Source: Mycobacterium sp. ITM-2016-00316 (GTDB lineage Bacteria > Actinomycetota > Actinomycetes > Mycobacteriales > Mycobacteriaceae). From it: a DNA stretch of 64,000 nt. This document shows, piece after piece, positions 8,716-18,043 of this stretch. How positions within the stretch are numbered: position 1 is the stretch's first letter; every line of letters begins with the position of its first letter. Where the stretch lies: the NCBI RefSeq assembly GCF_002968335.2, contig NZ_CP134398.1:3782001-3846000 (forward strand), read 5' to 3'. The position numbers were made by a program, and so were the translations under genes. The notes beneath the pieces are model-generated. The model was not told the DNA's origin. It worked only from the letters and a program-made list of their open reading frames with translations, and did no database searches.

Positions 8716-10098
8716 TCAGCAGCCCTTCAACCGCACGGCAAGGTAATTGGACACCTCGGAGATCGCCACCCGCTCCTGGGTCATGGCGTCGCGCTCACGG
8801 ATGGTGACCGCCTGGTCGTCGAGCGAATCGAAGTCCAGCGTCACGCAGAACGGGGTGCCGATCTCGTCCTGGCGGCGGTAGCGCCGCCCGATCGCGCCGG
8901 CATCGTCGAACTCGACATTCCAGCTCTGCCGCAGCTCGGCGGCGAGATCCTTTGCCTTGGGCGACAAGTCGGCGTGCCGCGAGAGCGGCAGCACCGCCGC
9001 CTTGACCGGGGCCAGTCGCGGGTCGAGCTTGAGCACGGTGCGCTTGTCCACCCCGCCCTTGGCGTTCGGAGCCTCGTCCTCGGTGTAGGCATCGACCAGG
9101 AACGCCATCAGCGAGCGGGTCAGACCGGCCGCCGGCTCGATCACGTACGGCGTGTAGCGGGTGTCCGAAGCCTGATCGTAGTAGGTCAGGTCGACACCGG
9201 AAGCCTTTGCGTGGCTGGACAAGTCGTGGTCGGTACGGTTGGCGATACCCTCCAGCTCACCCCACGGGTTGCCGGAGAAACCGAACTTGTACTCGATATC
9301 GGTGGTGCCCGCACTGTAGTGCGACAGCTTTTCCAGCGGGTGCTCGTAGAGGCGCAGGTTCTCCGGGTTGATCCCGAGATCGGTGTACCACTTCAGCCGC
9401 GTCTCGATCCAGTACTTGTGCCACTCCGGCGCGGTGGACGGCTCGACGAAGAACTCCATCTCCATCTGCTCGAACTCACGGGTGCGGAAGATGAAGTTAC
9501 CCGGGGTGATCTCGTTGCGGAAGCTCTTGCCGATCTGGCCGATACCGAACGGCGGCTTCTTGCGTGCGGTGGTCACCACATTGGCGAAGTTGACGAAGAT
9601 GCCCTGCGCGGTCTCGGGACGCAGGTAGTGCAGACCATCCTCGGACTCGATGGGCCCCAGGTAGGTCTTGAGCATCATGTTGAAATCGCGCGGCTCGGTC
9701 CATTGACCCTTGGTGCCGCAGTCGGGGCAGACGATCTCGCCCATGGGGACGTCATCCGGCTCGCCACCCTTCTTGAGCGCGTAGGCCTCTTGCAGGTGAT
9801 CCTGCCGGTGGCGCTTGTGGCAGTTCAGGCATTCGACGAGCGGATCGTTGAACACCGCGACGTGCCCGGAGGCCACCCACACCTGGCGGGGCAGGATGAT
9901 CGCGCTGTCCAGGCCGACGACGTCATCGCGGCCGGTGACCACCGAACGCCACCACTGCTTCTTGATGTTCTCCTTGAGCTCCACCCCGAGTGGTCCGTAA
10001 TCCCAGGCGGACTTCGTACCGCCGTAGATCTCGCCCGATTGGTAGACGAGGCCACGGCGTTTCGCCAGGTTTGCAACGGTGTCGATGAGGGATGCCAC
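8716..10098 (-). CDS. glyS: glycyl-tRNA synthetase (class II, homodimeric)
   Basis: Charges tRNA-Gly with glycine in the cytoplasm. The 460-residue protein is the bacterial/archaeal alpha2-type enzyme. Class II motif 1 is near [18 protein letters not shown], motif 2 is [15 protein letters not shown], and motif 3 is [19 protein letters not shown] zinc-binding insertion supplies [12 protein letters not shown] and CPDCG. The C-terminal anticodon-binding domain carries [20 protein letters not shown]. The start is a GTG at 10098. The gene is divergent from smtB across about 96 bp; its 3' end adjoins the right palindromic element of the DUF559 unit. Confidence 0.98.
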   Translation of the reverse strand: MASLIDTVANLAKRRGLVYQSGEIYGGTKSAWDYGPLGVELKENIKKQWWRSVVTGRDDVVGLDSAIILPRQVWVASGHVAVFNDPLVECLNCHKRHRQDHLQEAYALKKGGEPDDVPMGEIVCPDCGTKGQWTEPRDFNMMLKTYLGPIESEDGLHYLRPETAQGIFVNFANVVTTARKKPPFGIGQIGKSFRNEITPGNFIFRTREFEQMEMEFFVEPSTAPEWHKYWIETRLKWYTDLGINPENLRLYEHPLEKLSHYSAGTTDIEYKFGFSGNPWGELEGIANRTDHDLSSHAKASGVDLTYYDQASDTRYTPYVIEPAAGLTRSLMAFLVDAYTEDEAPNAKGGVDKRTVLKLDPRLAPVKAAVLPLSRHADLSPKAKDLAAELRQSWNVEFDDAGAIGRRYRRQDEIGTPFCVTLDFDSLDDQAVTIRERDAMTQERVAISEVSNYLAVRLKGC

Positions 10099-10157
10099 GG
10101 GTCAACAGCGTAGCGATGAGACCGGGACCCTCTCGCCGGGGAGTCCCCGCCAAACCA

Positions 10158-10194
10158 TTGACATGCGCAGATGTGCATGTAATCTGGCTAGATA
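10158..10194 (+). promoter_or_regulatory. smtB-zur promoter with SmtB-like operator
   Basis: A TTGACA (10158-10163) is followed by an inverted repeat ACATGC-8 nt-GCATGT (10161-10180) and a TAATCT (10179-10184) that could serve as a -10. No Shine-Dalgarno precedes the ATG at 10195, so the message may be leaderless. A palindrome over the promoter of an ArsR/SmtB gene is the usual place for self-repression relieved by metal. Confidence 0.6.
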
Positions 10195-10548
10195 ATGAAA
10201 ACCGTTTCCACTACCGGCCATGAGCACGAGCATGCCAGCTCACCGTTCCCGGAGCTACCGTCACGGGAGATCCTGGACATCACCGGGGATCTGCTACGCG
10301 CGCTGGCCGCACCGTTGCGCATCGCCATCGTCCTGCAACTGCGCGAATCCCAGCGCTGCGTGCACGAACTCGTCGACGCGCTGGACGTGCCCCAGCCGCT
10401 GGTCAGCCAGCACCTTCGCATCCTCAAGTCCGCCGGCGTGGTGGCCGGGGAACGCAGCGGCCGCGAGGTGATGTACCGCCTCGTCGACCATCACCTGGCC
10501 GAGATCGTGGTGGCGGCCGTCACCCACGCCGCCGAGGACACCGCATGA
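10195..10548 (+). CDS. smtB: ArsR/SmtB-family metal-sensing repressor
   Basis: A 117-residue winged-helix repressor that in mycobacteria (Rv2358) senses zinc and represses its own operon with zur. The ArsR fold is visible as ALAAPLRIAIVLQL, CVHELVDALDVPQPLVSQHLRILKSAGVV and the wing GREVMYRL. The last helix, DHHLAEIVVAAVTHAAED, has the Asp and His residues placed as in alpha5 zinc sites. The His-rich N-terminus (HEHEH) may also bind metal. It overlaps zur by four bases (ATGA), so the two are translationally coupled. A palindrome lies over its promoter. Confidence 0.93.
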   Translation: MKTVSTTGHEHEHASSPFPELPSREILDITGDLLRALAAPLRIAIVLQLRESQRCVHELVDALDVPQPLVSQHLRILKSAGVVAGERSGREVMYRLVDHHLAEIVVAAVTHAAEDTA

Positions 10549-10940
10549 CCCCCGTGGTGCGCTCGACGAGGCAGCGCGCGGCGATCTCCGCGCTGCTCGA
10601 CGACGTCGCGGACTTCCGGTCCGCGCAGGAACTGCACGACGAACTGCGCAAACGCGGCGAGGGTATCGGGCTGACCACCGTGTACCGCACGCTGCAGTCC
10701 ATGGCCACCGCCGGCCAGGTCGACACCCTGCGCACCGACACCGGGGAATCGGTGTACCGGTTGTGCTCGGAACATCACCACCATCACCTGGTGTGCCGGA
10801 TCTGCGGTGCCACCGTCGAGGTCGAGGGCGGCGCCGCCGAGGTCTGGGCCGACCAGGTCGCCGCGCAGCACGGTTTCACCGATGTCAGCCACACCATCGA
10901 GATCTTCGGGGTGTGCGGGAAGTGCGCCGAGGTCAGCTGA
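10545..10940 (+). CDS. zur: zinc uptake regulator Zur (FurB)
   Basis: A Fur-family repressor of zinc uptake and alternative ribosomal-protein genes, using Zn as co-repressor. At 131 residues the length is normal. The N-terminal winged helix runs to TTVYRTLQSMATAGQVDTL. The regulatory metal site includes the EHHHHHLVCRICG cluster, and structural zinc is held by the CRICG and CGKCAEV cysteine pairs. The first codon overlaps the smtB stop (ATGA). In M. tuberculosis the pair Rv2358-Rv2359 is arranged the same way. The 3' end overlaps the convergent Nudix gene by 8 bp. Confidence 0.95.
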   Translation: MTPVVRSTRQRAAISALLDDVADFRSAQELHDELRKRGEGIGLTTVYRTLQSMATAGQVDTLRTDTGESVYRLCSEHHHHHLVCRICGATVEVEGGAAEVWADQVAAQHGFTDVSHTIEIFGVCGKCAEVS

Positions 10941-11331
10941 CGCGCACGAACTCCAGCACCGCGCCGACGGTCAGCGGGGCGAGCTCGATATCGCCGGGTG
11001 CGTGTGGGTCCACCCACGCCATCTCGACGATCTCGGCGCCCGGCTGCGGTCGATCATCGAGGCTGACCAGGAACAGGTCGGCGGCGACGCGATGGCCGGG
11101 CTCGTTGGCCGCCGCCGCGTCGTGATGTCCCAGCGAGCGGATGGAATCCTCCACCACGCCGGCGCCGAGTTCTTCGCGGATCTCCCGGTGCAGCGCCTGC
11201 ACCGGCGTCTCCCCCGGTTCGATCTTTCCGCCGGGCTGCATGAACGCCGTGGTCCCGCGCTTGCGGACCACCAGCACATGGTTGCGCTCGTCGAGGACGA
11301 CGGCCGCGACGATCCGGATCACCGGAGTCAC
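10933..11331 (-). CDS. Nudix hydrolase
   Basis: A 132-residue single-domain Nudix protein hydrolysing a nucleoside diphosphate linked to another group; the substrate cannot be told from sequence. The Nudix box is intact: GKIEPGETPVQALHREIREE followed by LG, fitting GX5EX7REUXEEXGU, with the metal-binding REIREE glutamates. The N-terminal strand IRIVAAVVLDERNHVLVVRK is typical of the family. The gene overlaps by 4 bp the 3' end of the upstream minus-strand gene and so is probably coupled to it and to uppS and recO. Confidence 0.9.
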   Translation of the reverse strand: MTPVIRIVAAVVLDERNHVLVVRKRGTTAFMQPGGKIEPGETPVQALHREIREELGAGVVEDSIRSLGHHDAAAANEPGHRVAADLFLVSLDDRPQPGAEIVEMAWVDPHAPGDIELAPLTVGAVLEFVRVS

Positions 11332-11786
11332 GTCAACGTGCGCCGCACGTCGGCGCCGGTGGACAGCACCATCATGATCAGCGTGCCGAGCGCCTCGTCG
11401 GACAGGCCCGAGCCCGGAAAGTTGTAGCGCAGCAGCACATCCGCTGACGTGTCATCCTTCTCGGCCAGTGAGACCGTGCCCAGCAGGGTGCCCCGGGTGT
11501 GCTCGGACACCGTCGCGCGCAGCTCGTCGTCCAGCGGCAGGTCCCAGGCCAGGACCTGGTTGAGCGACACCATGTCCAGCCCCTCGCCGACGCTCACCAC
11601 CCGCAGCGAGGCGAAGGTGCCATCGTGGTGCACGGTCAGCGCACCGTCGTCCTCACGGGTGGCCGTCAGCAGCGCCTCGGCAATGGCCAAGAGCCGATCC
11701 TCGAGCGAAGACATTCCCGGGTCGCTGCGCTCCTGCCCGCCGGATGACATTCCCGGGTCGCTGCGCTCCTGCCCGCCGGATGCCAT
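11328..11786 (-). CDS. YbjN-like conserved protein, N-terminus extended by 36-bp repeats
   Basis: The conserved body (from SSLEDRLLAIAEALLTATRE onward, about 128 residues) resembles the Rv2360c-type/YbjN-like fold: a helix followed by strands such as GTFASLRVVSVGEGLDMVS and a C-terminal helix LGTLIMMVLSTGADV. An ATG at 11786 overlaps the uppS stop (TGATG), giving 152 residues. Between this ATG and the conserved body lie two tandem 36-bp repeats that read in frame as SGGQERSDPGMS twice. The alternative start is the ATG at 11714, inside the end of the second repeat (128 residues). I prefer the coupled start but cannot prove it. The function is unknown. Confidence 0.8.
   Translation of the reverse strand: MASGGQERSDPGMSSGGQERSDPGMSSLEDRLLAIAEALLTATREDDGALTVHHDGTFASLRVVSVGEGLDMVSLNQVLAWDLPLDDELRATVSEHTRGTLLGTVSLAEKDDTSADVLLRYNFPGSGLSDEALGTLIMMVLSTGADVRRTLT
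11710..11781. repeat. tandem pair of 36-bp dispersed repeats
   Basis: Two exact 36-bp units (11710-11745 and 11746-11781), each containing GTCGCTGCGCTCCTGCCCGC. On the minus strand they encode SGGQERSDPGMS twice at the start of the YbjN-like gene. A third copy, with one extra base, lies inside mbtT (41057-41092). Confidence 0.92.
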
Positions 11787-12667
11787 CAGGCCCGCCCGAA
11801 CCGGCGGTTGCGGTTCACGTATTCCTCGCACGCCGCCCACAGGTCGCGGCGGTCATAGTCGGGCCAGAGCTTGTCCTGGAAGACGTACTCGGCGTAGGCC
11901 GCCTGCCAGATCAGGAAGTTGCTGGCCCGCTGCTCTCCCGATGTCCGGATGAACAGGTCGACATCGGGAATATCGGGGCGGTGCAGGTGCTTGGCGAAGG
12001 ACGCCTCACTGATGCGATTCGGGTTGACCTTGCCCGCGACCGCTTCTTCGGCGAGTTGCCTTGCCGCCTCGACAATCTCGGTGCGGCCCCCGTAGTTCAC
12101 GCAGTAGTTGACGGTGATGACGTCGTTGCCGACCGTCATCTGCTCGGCGATGTCGAACTCCTTGATGACGCTGCTCCACATGCGCGGCCGCGAGCCCACC
12201 CAGCGCATGTTGACACCCATGGCATCCAGGTTCTCGCGGCGGCGGCGCACCACCTCGCGGTTGAAGCCCATCAGGAAACGCACCTCTTCGGTGCTGCGCT
12301 TCCAGTTCTCGGTGGAGAAGGCGTAGACGCTCAGATGTTTGATGCCCAGTTCGATGGCGCCGCAGGTGATGTCGATGAGGACGGCCTCACCCATCTTGTG
12401 TCCCTCGGTGCGGCCCAGCCCGCGCTGGGTGGCCCACCGGCCGTTACCGTCCATGACGACGGCGACGTGGTTGGGAACCTGGTCGGCCGGGATCTGCGGA
12501 GCAGCCGCCTTCGACGGGTGCTGCGGCGGCCGGGAGAACTTACCGTTGGTGCGCGGCGGCAGCTCCGGGAACACCACCGGCCACGTCGAGACGTCCGGGA
12601 AAACCGGGTAGTCCTCAGGCGCCGGGGGCAGCTGCGGGTACGTGGTCTTGCCCCGTTTGGTAGCCAT
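11786..12667 (-). CDS. uppS: long-chain (Z)-prenyl diphosphate synthase (decaprenyl-PP synthase)
   Basis: Condenses isopentenyl diphosphate units in cis to make the polyprenyl carrier used for peptidoglycan, arabinogalactan and LAM; the M. tuberculosis counterpart Rv2361c makes decaprenyl diphosphate. The 293-residue protein has the cis-prenyltransferase signature [15 protein letters not shown] (catalytic Asp), [13 protein letters not shown], and the C-terminal [19 protein letters not shown]. The first 70 residues form a Pro-rich extension that is usual in mycobacteria. The start is the ATG at 12667, inside the recO 3' end (53-bp overlap); the upstream open frame to 12853 is recO antiframe. 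The stop overlaps the next ATG (TGATG). Confidence 0.96.
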   Translation of the reverse strand: MATKRGKTTYPQLPPAPEDYPVFPDVSTWPVVFPELPPRTNGKFSRPPQHPSKAAAPQIPADQVPNHVAVVMDGNGRWATQRGLGRTEGHKMGEAVLIDITCGAIELGIKHLSVYAFSTENWKRSTEEVRFLMGFNREVVRRRRENLDAMGVNMRWVGSRPRMWSSVIKEFDIAEQMTVGNDVITVNYCVNYGGRTEIVEAARQLAEEAVAGKVNPNRISEASFAKHLHRPDIPDVDLFIRTSGEQRASNFLIWQAAYAEYVFQDKLWPDYDRRDLWAACEEYVNRNRRFGRA

Positions 12668-13457
12668 GGGCCATATCCTGCCCGACCACCCCTGCTCTGC
12701 GTTCAACGGCCGCGGTATCAACTCTGTATACGCGCTCCACCAGTGGCAATGTCCGCAGTTGACGTTCCAGGTGCCACTGCAGATGCGCGGCCACCAGCCC
12801 GCTGGCCTGGCTGCGATGCGATGAGGTGGACGCCTCGGCGAACTCCCAGTCACCGTCGTGCAGCGCGATCATCAGATCCATCACGGCCTGCGCAGGGGTC
12901 GCGGCCCCCGATGGCCGGCAGTGCACGCACACGCTGCCACCCGCGCCGACGTGGAAAGCCCGGTGCGGACCGGGCGCCGCGCACCGGGCGCATTCGGTCA
13001 GCGACGGCGCCCAGCCCGCGATCCCCATCGCCCGCAGCAGGTACGCATCGAGGACCAGCTCGCGGGGGCGGCGGCCCTCGGCCACCGCACGCAGCGCCGC
13101 CACCGTCAGGCTGTGCAGCGCGGGCACCGGGGCGCGTTCCTCCCCGGCGAGGCGCTCCGCGGTCTCCAGCACCGCGCAGGCACAGGTGTAGCGGCCGTAG
13201 TCGCTGACGATGTCGACGGCGAACGCATCGATGGATTGCACCTGGGTGACGATGTCGAGATTGCGCCCCGGGTGCAGCTGAACGTCGATGTGCGCGAAAG
13301 GCTCCAGCCGCGCCCCGAACTTGCTCCGGGTACGGCGCACTCCCTTGGCCACCGCGCGGACCACGCCGTTCTCGCGGGTGAGCAGAGTCACGATCCGGTC
13401 GGCCTCGCCGAGCTTGTGCTGGCGCAGCACCACCGCTCGATCCCGGTACAACCGCAT
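12615..13457 (-). CDS. recO: DNA repair protein RecO
   Basis: Loads RecA on SSB-coated gaps with RecR in the RecF pathway. The N-terminal OB-fold is seen in [20 protein letters not shown] and [20 protein letters not shown]. The C-terminal part carries a four-cysteine zinc site, [13 protein letters not shown] followed by VCVHC. At 280 residues it has the usual mycobacterial length. The start is an ATG at 13457, 66 bp from the divergent amidase start. Its last 53 bp overlap the uppS start, so expression of the two is probably coupled. Confidence 0.95.
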   Translation of the reverse strand: MRLYRDRAVVLRQHKLGEADRIVTLLTRENGVVRAVAKGVRRTRSKFGARLEPFAHIDVQLHPGRNLDIVTQVQSIDAFAVDIVSDYGRYTCACAVLETAERLAGEERAPVPALHSLTVAALRAVAEGRRPRELVLDAYLLRAMGIAGWAPSLTECARCAAPGPHRAFHVGAGGSVCVHCRPSGAATPAQAVMDLMIALHDGDWEFAEASTSSHRSQASGLVAAHLQWHLERQLRTLPLVERVYRVDTAAVERRAGVVGQDMAHGYQTGQDHVPAAAPGA

Positions 13458-13523
13458 CGGGACAGTGTGTCACCGCGCGGTGACATCGACCGCACCGCAA
13501 CGCCGGATATCCTCAAACCCAGT

Positions 13524-14981
13524 ATGGCTCTCACTCATAAAACGCCCGTCCGCATGACTCCTGCACCCAGATTTCCCACTCTCACCCAGCTGCAGTACCG
13601 ACTCGCCAGCGGCTCGGTCACCTCCGACCAACTGGTACGCAGGTCCCTGGCGGCCATCGAAGCCAGCCAGCCCACCCTGAATGCCTTCCGGGTGGTGCTG
13701 ACCGAGCAGGCGCTGGCCGATGCCGCCGAAGCTGATCGCAAACGCGCTGCGGGGCAACAACTTCCACTGCTGGGAATCCCGATTGCGGTCAAGGATGACG
13801 TGGACGTGGCGGGGGTGGCCACCCGGTTCGGCACCGACGGGGAACGGCCGGTCGCGACCGCCGACGCCGAGGTGGTGCGGCGGTTACGGGCGGCCGGTGC
13901 GGTGATCGTCGGCAAGACCAACACCTGCGAGCTGGGTCAGTGGCCGTTCACCAGCGGCCCGGGATTCGGCCACACCCGCAATCCGTGGTCACGCGAGCAC
14001 AGTCCGGGTGGGTCCTCCGGGGGCAGCGCCGCCGCGGTGGCCGCCGGTCTGGTGACCGCCGCGATCGGATCCGACGGGGCGGGCAGTGTCCGGATACCGG
14101 CGGCCTGGACGCATCTGGTCGGGATCAAACCGCAGCGCGGCCGCATCTCGACCTGGCCGCTGCCCGAGGCGTTCAACGGCATCACCGTCAACGGCGTGCT
14201 GGCCCGCACCGTCACCGACGCCGCCATCGTGCTCGACGCCGCCTCCGGTAACGCCGACGGCGATCTGCACAAACCGGCCCCGGTCCAGGTGTCCGACCAC
14301 GTCGGTCGCGCCCCCGGCCCGCTGCGCGTCGCGATGTCCACGGCGTTTCCGTTCAACGTGTTCCGTTCCGAGCTGCACCCGGAGATCGCGGCCGCACTGC
14401 AGGGCGTCGCCGATCAGCTCGGGCAGCTCGGGCACACCGTCATCAAGGCCGATCCGGATTACGGGCTGCGGATGTCATGGAACTTCCTGTCCCGTTCCAC
14501 CTCGGGGCTGCTGGAGTGGCAGCAACGGCTGGGATCCGGCGTGACGCTCGACAAACGCACCGTGAGCAATATCCGGACCGGTTGGTTGCTGTCGCAGCAC
14601 ACCCTGCGCAAGGCGCGGGCGGCCGAGGCACAGGCCCAGCGCCGGGTCGGCTGGATCTTCAACATCGCCGACGTGGTGCTCGCCCCCACCACCGCACTGC
14701 CACCGCCGCTGGTCGACGAGTACGACGACCGCGGCCCGCTGACCACCGACCGGGCCATGATCCGCGCCTGCCCGGTGACCTGGCCGTGGAACCTGCTGGG
14801 CTGGCCCTCGATCAACATCCCGGCCGGATTCACCTCCGACGGGCTGCCCATCGGGGTGCAGTTGATGGGTCCGGCCGACAGCGAACCCATGCTGATCTCG
14901 CTGGCCGCCGCGCTCGAGGGGGTGAACGGCTGGATGGCCAAGCAGCCGGAACCTTGGTGGGACAGTCCCGCGCTGACGTAA
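13524..14981 (+). CDS. amidase signature family protein (AmiA2-like)
   Basis: A hydrolase of carboxylic amides with a Ser-cisSer-Lys triad. Lys is in IPIAVKDDVDVAG, and the signature [21 protein letters not shown] supplies the serines, followed by GSDGAGSVRIPAAW. At 485 residues it fits the family; the equivalent gene in M. tuberculosis is Rv2363 (amiA2), also divergent from recO. I place the start at the ATG at 13524; a second ATG at 13554 (MTPAPRFPTLTQLQYRL) is close to where family similarity begins and is a real alternative. No signal peptide is present. The natural substrate cannot be read from sequence. Confidence 0.92.
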   Translation: MALTHKTPVRMTPAPRFPTLTQLQYRLASGSVTSDQLVRRSLAAIEASQPTLNAFRVVLTEQALADAAEADRKRAAGQQLPLLGIPIAVKDDVDVAGVATRFGTDGERPVATADAEVVRRLRAAGAVIVGKTNTCELGQWPFTSGPGFGHTRNPWSREHSPGGSSGGSAAAVAAGLVTAAIGSDGAGSVRIPAAWTHLVGIKPQRGRISTWPLPEAFNGITVNGVLARTVTDAAIVLDAASGNADGDLHKPAPVQVSDHVGRAPGPLRVAMSTAFPFNVFRSELHPEIAAALQGVADQLGQLGHTVIKADPDYGLRMSWNFLSRSTSGLLEWQQRLGSGVTLDKRTVSNIRTGWLLSQHTLRKARAAEAQAQRRVGWIFNIADVVLAPTTALPPPLVDEYDDRGPLTTDRAMIRACPVTWPWNLLGWPSINIPAGFTSDGLPIGVQLMGPADSEPMLISLAAALEGVNGWMAKQPEPWWDSPALT

Positions 14982-14992
14982 GGTCACCCCCT

Positions 14993-15541
14993 ATGACGAA
15001 CACCCGCCGTTGCGCGACGGCCGTCGCGGTGGCCGCCTTCGCCGCCGGGGCGCTGCTGGCCGCGCCCGCCGCCAACGCCGACAACCGTCGACTCAACGAC
15101 GGTGTGGTCGCCAACGTGTACACGGTGCAGCACAGGGCCGGTTGCGACACCGACATCAAGATCAACCCGAAGCTGCGCCTCGCCGCGCAGTGGCACACCA
15201 ACGATGTGCTCAACAACCGGGCGCTCAACGGCGATATCGGGTCCGACGGCACGACCGTCGCCGACCGTGCCCGCAACGCCGGCTACGCCGGGCCCGTCGC
15301 CGAGACGGTGGCGATCAACCCGGCGCTGGCGATCAGCGGTATCGAGCTGATCAACCAGTGGTACCACCGGCCGGACTACTACGCGATCATGGCCGATTGC
15401 TCGAATGTGCACATCGGCGTCTGGTCGGAGAGCCTTTTCGACCGCACCGTGGTGGTCGCGGTGTACGGCAAGGGTGACGGCGCCCCACCGGTCCCGTCGG
15501 ATATCCGGGATTTCGGCCAGGTGCCGGGCTGGACGCCCTAA
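14993..15541 (+). CDS. secreted CAP-superfamily protein
   Basis: Residues 1-29 are a Sec signal peptide (CATAVAVAAFAAGALLAAPA, cleavage near NADN). The mature part, about 150 residues, has the CAP/SCP fold pattern of actinobacteria: KLRLAAQWHTNDVLNNRALN, GSDGTTVADRARNAGYAG, then VAETVAINPAL and a C-terminal strand VVVAVYGKGDG. The two cysteines (in AGCDTD and ADCSNV) may form a disulfide. The start ATG at 14993 is 11 bp after the amidase stop, so the two may be cotranscribed. The last 4 bp overlap the convergent era gene. The function is unknown. Confidence 0.85.
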   Translation: MTNTRRCATAVAVAAFAAGALLAAPAANADNRRLNDGVVANVYTVQHRAGCDTDIKINPKLRLAAQWHTNDVLNNRALNGDIGSDGTTVADRARNAGYAGPVAETVAINPALAISGIELINQWYHRPDYYAIMADCSNVHIGVWSESLFDRTVVVAVYGKGDGAPPVPSDIRDFGQVPGWTP

Positions 15542-16440
15542 AAGCCCAGCTTCCTGAGCTGCTTGGGATCACGCTGCCAGTTCTTGGCGATCTTGACCTG
15601 CAGCTGCAGATAGACCTTGGTGCCCAGCAGCTTCTCGATCTGGGTGCGCGCCGCGGTGCCCACCTCACGCAGCCGGGCACCGCCCTTGCCGATCACGATG
15701 CCCTTCTGGCTGTCGCGCTCCACATAGAGGATGGCATGCACATCGATCAGGTCATCGCGGCCCTCTCGCGGGGTCACCTCGTCGATCACGACGGCCAGCG
15801 AGTGCGGTAGCTCGTCGCGGACGCCTTCGAGCGCGGCCTCACGGATGAACTCGGCCATGAGCACCTGTTCGGGCTCGTCGGTCAGTTCGCCGTCGGGGTA
15901 GAACGCCGGCCCCGGGGGAAGCTTGCTCACCAGGACGTCGATCAGCACATCGAGCTGCTCACCCTTGGTCGCCGACACCGGCACGATCTCGGCGGTGTCC
16001 CCGACCAAGTTGCTGACGGCCATCAGCTGCGCCGCCACCTTGTCCCTGGGCACCTTGTCGATCTTGGTGACGATCACGATCAGAGTGGTCCTGGGCGCCA
16101 CGGCCCGGATCTGCTCGTAGATCCACCGGTCGCCCGGTCCGATCGCCTCATCGGCGGGCAGGCACAGCCCGATGACGTCGACATCGGAGTAGGTGCCCTT
16201 GACCAGCTCGTTGAGCCGCTCACCGAGCAGGGTGCGTGGCCGGTGCAGACCCGGGGTGTCGACGAGGATGATCTGAAAGTCGTCGCGGTGCACGATGCCG
16301 CGGATGGTGTGCCGCGTGGTCTGGGGCCGGTTCGACGTGATGGCCACCTTCTCGCCGACCAGCGCGTTGGTCAGTGTCGACTTGCCGGTATTGGGCCGGC
16401 CGACGAAACAGACGAAACCGGACCGGAATTCGTCGCTCAC
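15538..16440 (-). CDS. era: GTPase Era
   Basis: An essential ribosome-assembly GTPase that binds the 3' end of 16S rRNA. The 300-residue protein has G1 GRPNTGKST, G3 DTPGLHR, G4 TKID and G5 VSATKGEQ, and the effector region TTRHTIRGIVH. The C-terminal KH domain has the GIVIGKGGARLREVGTAAR loop. The start is a GTG at 16440 overlapping the previous stop (GTGA). It is the last gene of a coupled run phoH-ybeY-CBS protein-deaminase-like-era that matches Rv2368c-Rv2364c. Confidence 0.97.
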   Translation of the reverse strand: MSDEFRSGFVCFVGRPNTGKSTLTNALVGEKVAITSNRPQTTRHTIRGIVHRDDFQIILVDTPGLHRPRTLLGERLNELVKGTYSDVDVIGLCLPADEAIGPGDRWIYEQIRAVAPRTTLIVIVTKIDKVPRDKVAAQLMAVSNLVGDTAEIVPVSATKGEQLDVLIDVLVSKLPPGPAFYPDGELTDEPEQVLMAEFIREAALEGVRDELPHSLAVVIDEVTPREGRDDLIDVHAILYVERDSQKGIVIGKGGARLREVGTAARTQIEKLLGTKVYLQLQVKIAKNWQRDPKQLRKLGF

Positions 16441-16763
16441 GGGGACACCAACGGCGTACCGGCACGGTCGGTGACGATCACCGTCGCCGTCGGGGACAGC
16501 TCGGTCACCGCACCGACACCGGGATCCTCGGCCGATCCGCCGACCAGCACCGCCGCTTCCAGTCCGGCCGCGCCGCTGGACACCGCGGCGGCGACCGCGG
16601 CCTGCAGCGCGGTCAGGCTCAGCGCCGACAGGTGCACGGGCGCACCGGCATAGGTGCGGCCGTCCAGGTCACGCACGGCGGCCCCTTGAGCGGCTTCGGC
16701 GCGGCCCATCGCTCCGCGGGCCAGCACCACCAGCTTGTCGTCCTCGGCGTCCAGATCGCTCAC
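16437..16763 (-). CDS. cytidine-deaminase-like protein, 108 aa (Rv2365c-type)
   Basis: A short protein resembling the cytidine deaminase fold: [41 protein letters not shown], and [18 protein letters not shown]. The zinc-binding Cys/His and catalytic Glu motifs of true deaminases are missing (no HAE, no PCxxC), so catalysis is unlikely. It overlaps the genes on both sides by four bases (GTGA at each junction), which places it firmly within the ybeY-era operon. It may be a structural relic or an adaptor; the sequence does not say. Confidence 0.85.
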   Translation of the reverse strand: MSDLDAEDDKLVVLARGAMGRAEAAQGAAVRDLDGRTYAGAPVHLSALSLTALQAAVAAAVSSGAAGLEAAVLVGGSAEDPGVGAVTELSPTATVIVTDRAGTPLVSP

Positions 16764-18043
16764 GTGTCCTCCTCCGGTGGCGCTTCCGGGGCGATCAGCA
16801 CAGTGCCGATCCGCACCCTTCCGCGATGGTCCGGGCCGCCTTCGGCCCGCAAACGTAATCCGTTCCAGCTGACCTGGGCGCCGGGCAGCGGCACCCGGCC
16901 GAGTTCGTGGGCGAGCAACCCGCCGACGGTGTCGACCTCCAGGTCCTCGCCGACGTCGAGGTCCTCGTACAGTTCGGTCAGGTCTTCGATAGGCAACCGG
17001 GTGGAGACCCGGAATCTATTGGAGCCCAGCACCTCCCAGGGCGCCACCTCGTCGGCGTCGTACTCGTCGTTGATCTCGCCGACGATCTCCTCCAGCACGT
17101 CCTCGATGGTGACCAGACCGGCGATCGCGCCGTATTCGTCGACCAGCAGCGCCATGTGCTTGCGATCGCGCTGCATCTCGCGCAGCAGCATGTCCAGCGG
17201 CTTGGAGTCCGGCACGAACACCGCCGGGCGCATCACCTCGCCGACGCGGGTGTCGACGGGGAATTCGGTATGGGTCTGCTGCACGAGATCCTTGAGGTAG
17301 ACCACACCGACGACATCGTCGACGTTCTCCCCGATCACCGGCAGCCGGGAATGCCCGCTGCGCACGGCCAATGAGAGCGCCTGCGCCGCGGTCTTGTCCG
17401 ATTCGATCCACACCATCTCGGTGCGCGGCACCATCACCTCACGGGCCGGGGTGTCGCCGAGCTCGAAGACGGACTGGATCATCCGCCGTTCGTCATCGGC
17501 CACCACACCGCGCTGCTGGGCCAGATCGACGACCTCGCGCAGTTCGATCTCCGAGGCGAACGGTCCGTTGCGGAAGCCCCGGCCGGGCGTCAGTGCGTTA
17601 CCGATGAGCACCAGCAGCCGGCTGATCGGGGTCAGCAGGACCGAGATCGCATGCAGCGGAAGGGCCGCCGACAACGCGATGGTGTACGCGTTCTGCCGGC
17701 CGACGGTCCGCGGACCGACACCGATGACGACGAAACTGACCACCACCATGGTGGCCGCCGCGGCGAACAGCCCCCAGGCGACGCCCAGATAGCCGTCCAG
17801 ATAGGACACCAGCAGGACGGTGGCGCTCACCTCACACGTGATACGGAGCAGCACCACGAGATTGATATAGCGGGGCCGGTCCAGCAGCACACGTGCCAAC
17901 CGGGCGGCGCCGGGCCGCTCATCGCGGACCATCTCCTCCACGCGGGCCAGCGAGGCGGTGCTGATCGCGGCGTCCACCGCGGCGAAGAGCCCACCGAGGC
18001 CGACGAGCAACACTGCAGCGAGCAGCGGGGCGAGGCCGGTCAC
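16760..18043 (-). CDS. HlyC/CorC-type membrane protein with CBS pair (Rv2366c-type)
   Basis: A 427-residue inner-membrane protein. Residues 1-190 are a DUF21/CNNM domain: a first helix [20 protein letters not shown], then others such as [20 protein letters not shown] and [21 protein letters not shown] Bateman (CBS) pair follows ([20 protein letters not shown] ... [40 protein letters not shown] ... [16 protein letters not shown]). A C-terminal CorC_HlyC domain includes [18 protein letters not shown]. Relatives take part in Mg/Co efflux or tolerance. The GTG start at 18043 overlaps the ybeY stop (GTGA); the extra upstream frame to 18136 lies inside ybeY. Confidence 0.93.
   Translation of the reverse strand: MTGLAPLLAAVLLVGLGGLFAAVDAAISTASLARVEEMVRDERPGAARLARVLLDRPRYINLVVLLRITCEVSATVLLVSYLDGYLGVAWGLFAAAATMVVVSFVVIGVGPRTVGRQNAYTIALSAALPLHAISVLLTPISRLLVLIGNALTPGRGFRNGPFASEIELREVVDLAQQRGVVADDERRMIQSVFELGDTPAREVMVPRTEMVWIESDKTAAQALSLAVRSGHSRLPVIGENVDDVVGVVYLKDLVQQTHTEFPVDTRVGEVMRPAVFVPDSKPLDMLLREMQRDRKHMALLVDEYGAIAGLVTIEDVLEEIVGEINDEYDADEVAPWEVLGSNRFRVSTRLPIEDLTELYEDLDVGEDLEVDTVGGLLAHELGRVPLPGAQVSWNGLRLRAEGGPDHRGRVRIGTVLIAPEAPPEEDT

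Noticed and set aside
12858..13523. N-terminal extension of the amidase through recO
   Set aside because: The extension is antiframe of recO on the opposite strand; amidase similarity begins after 13524.
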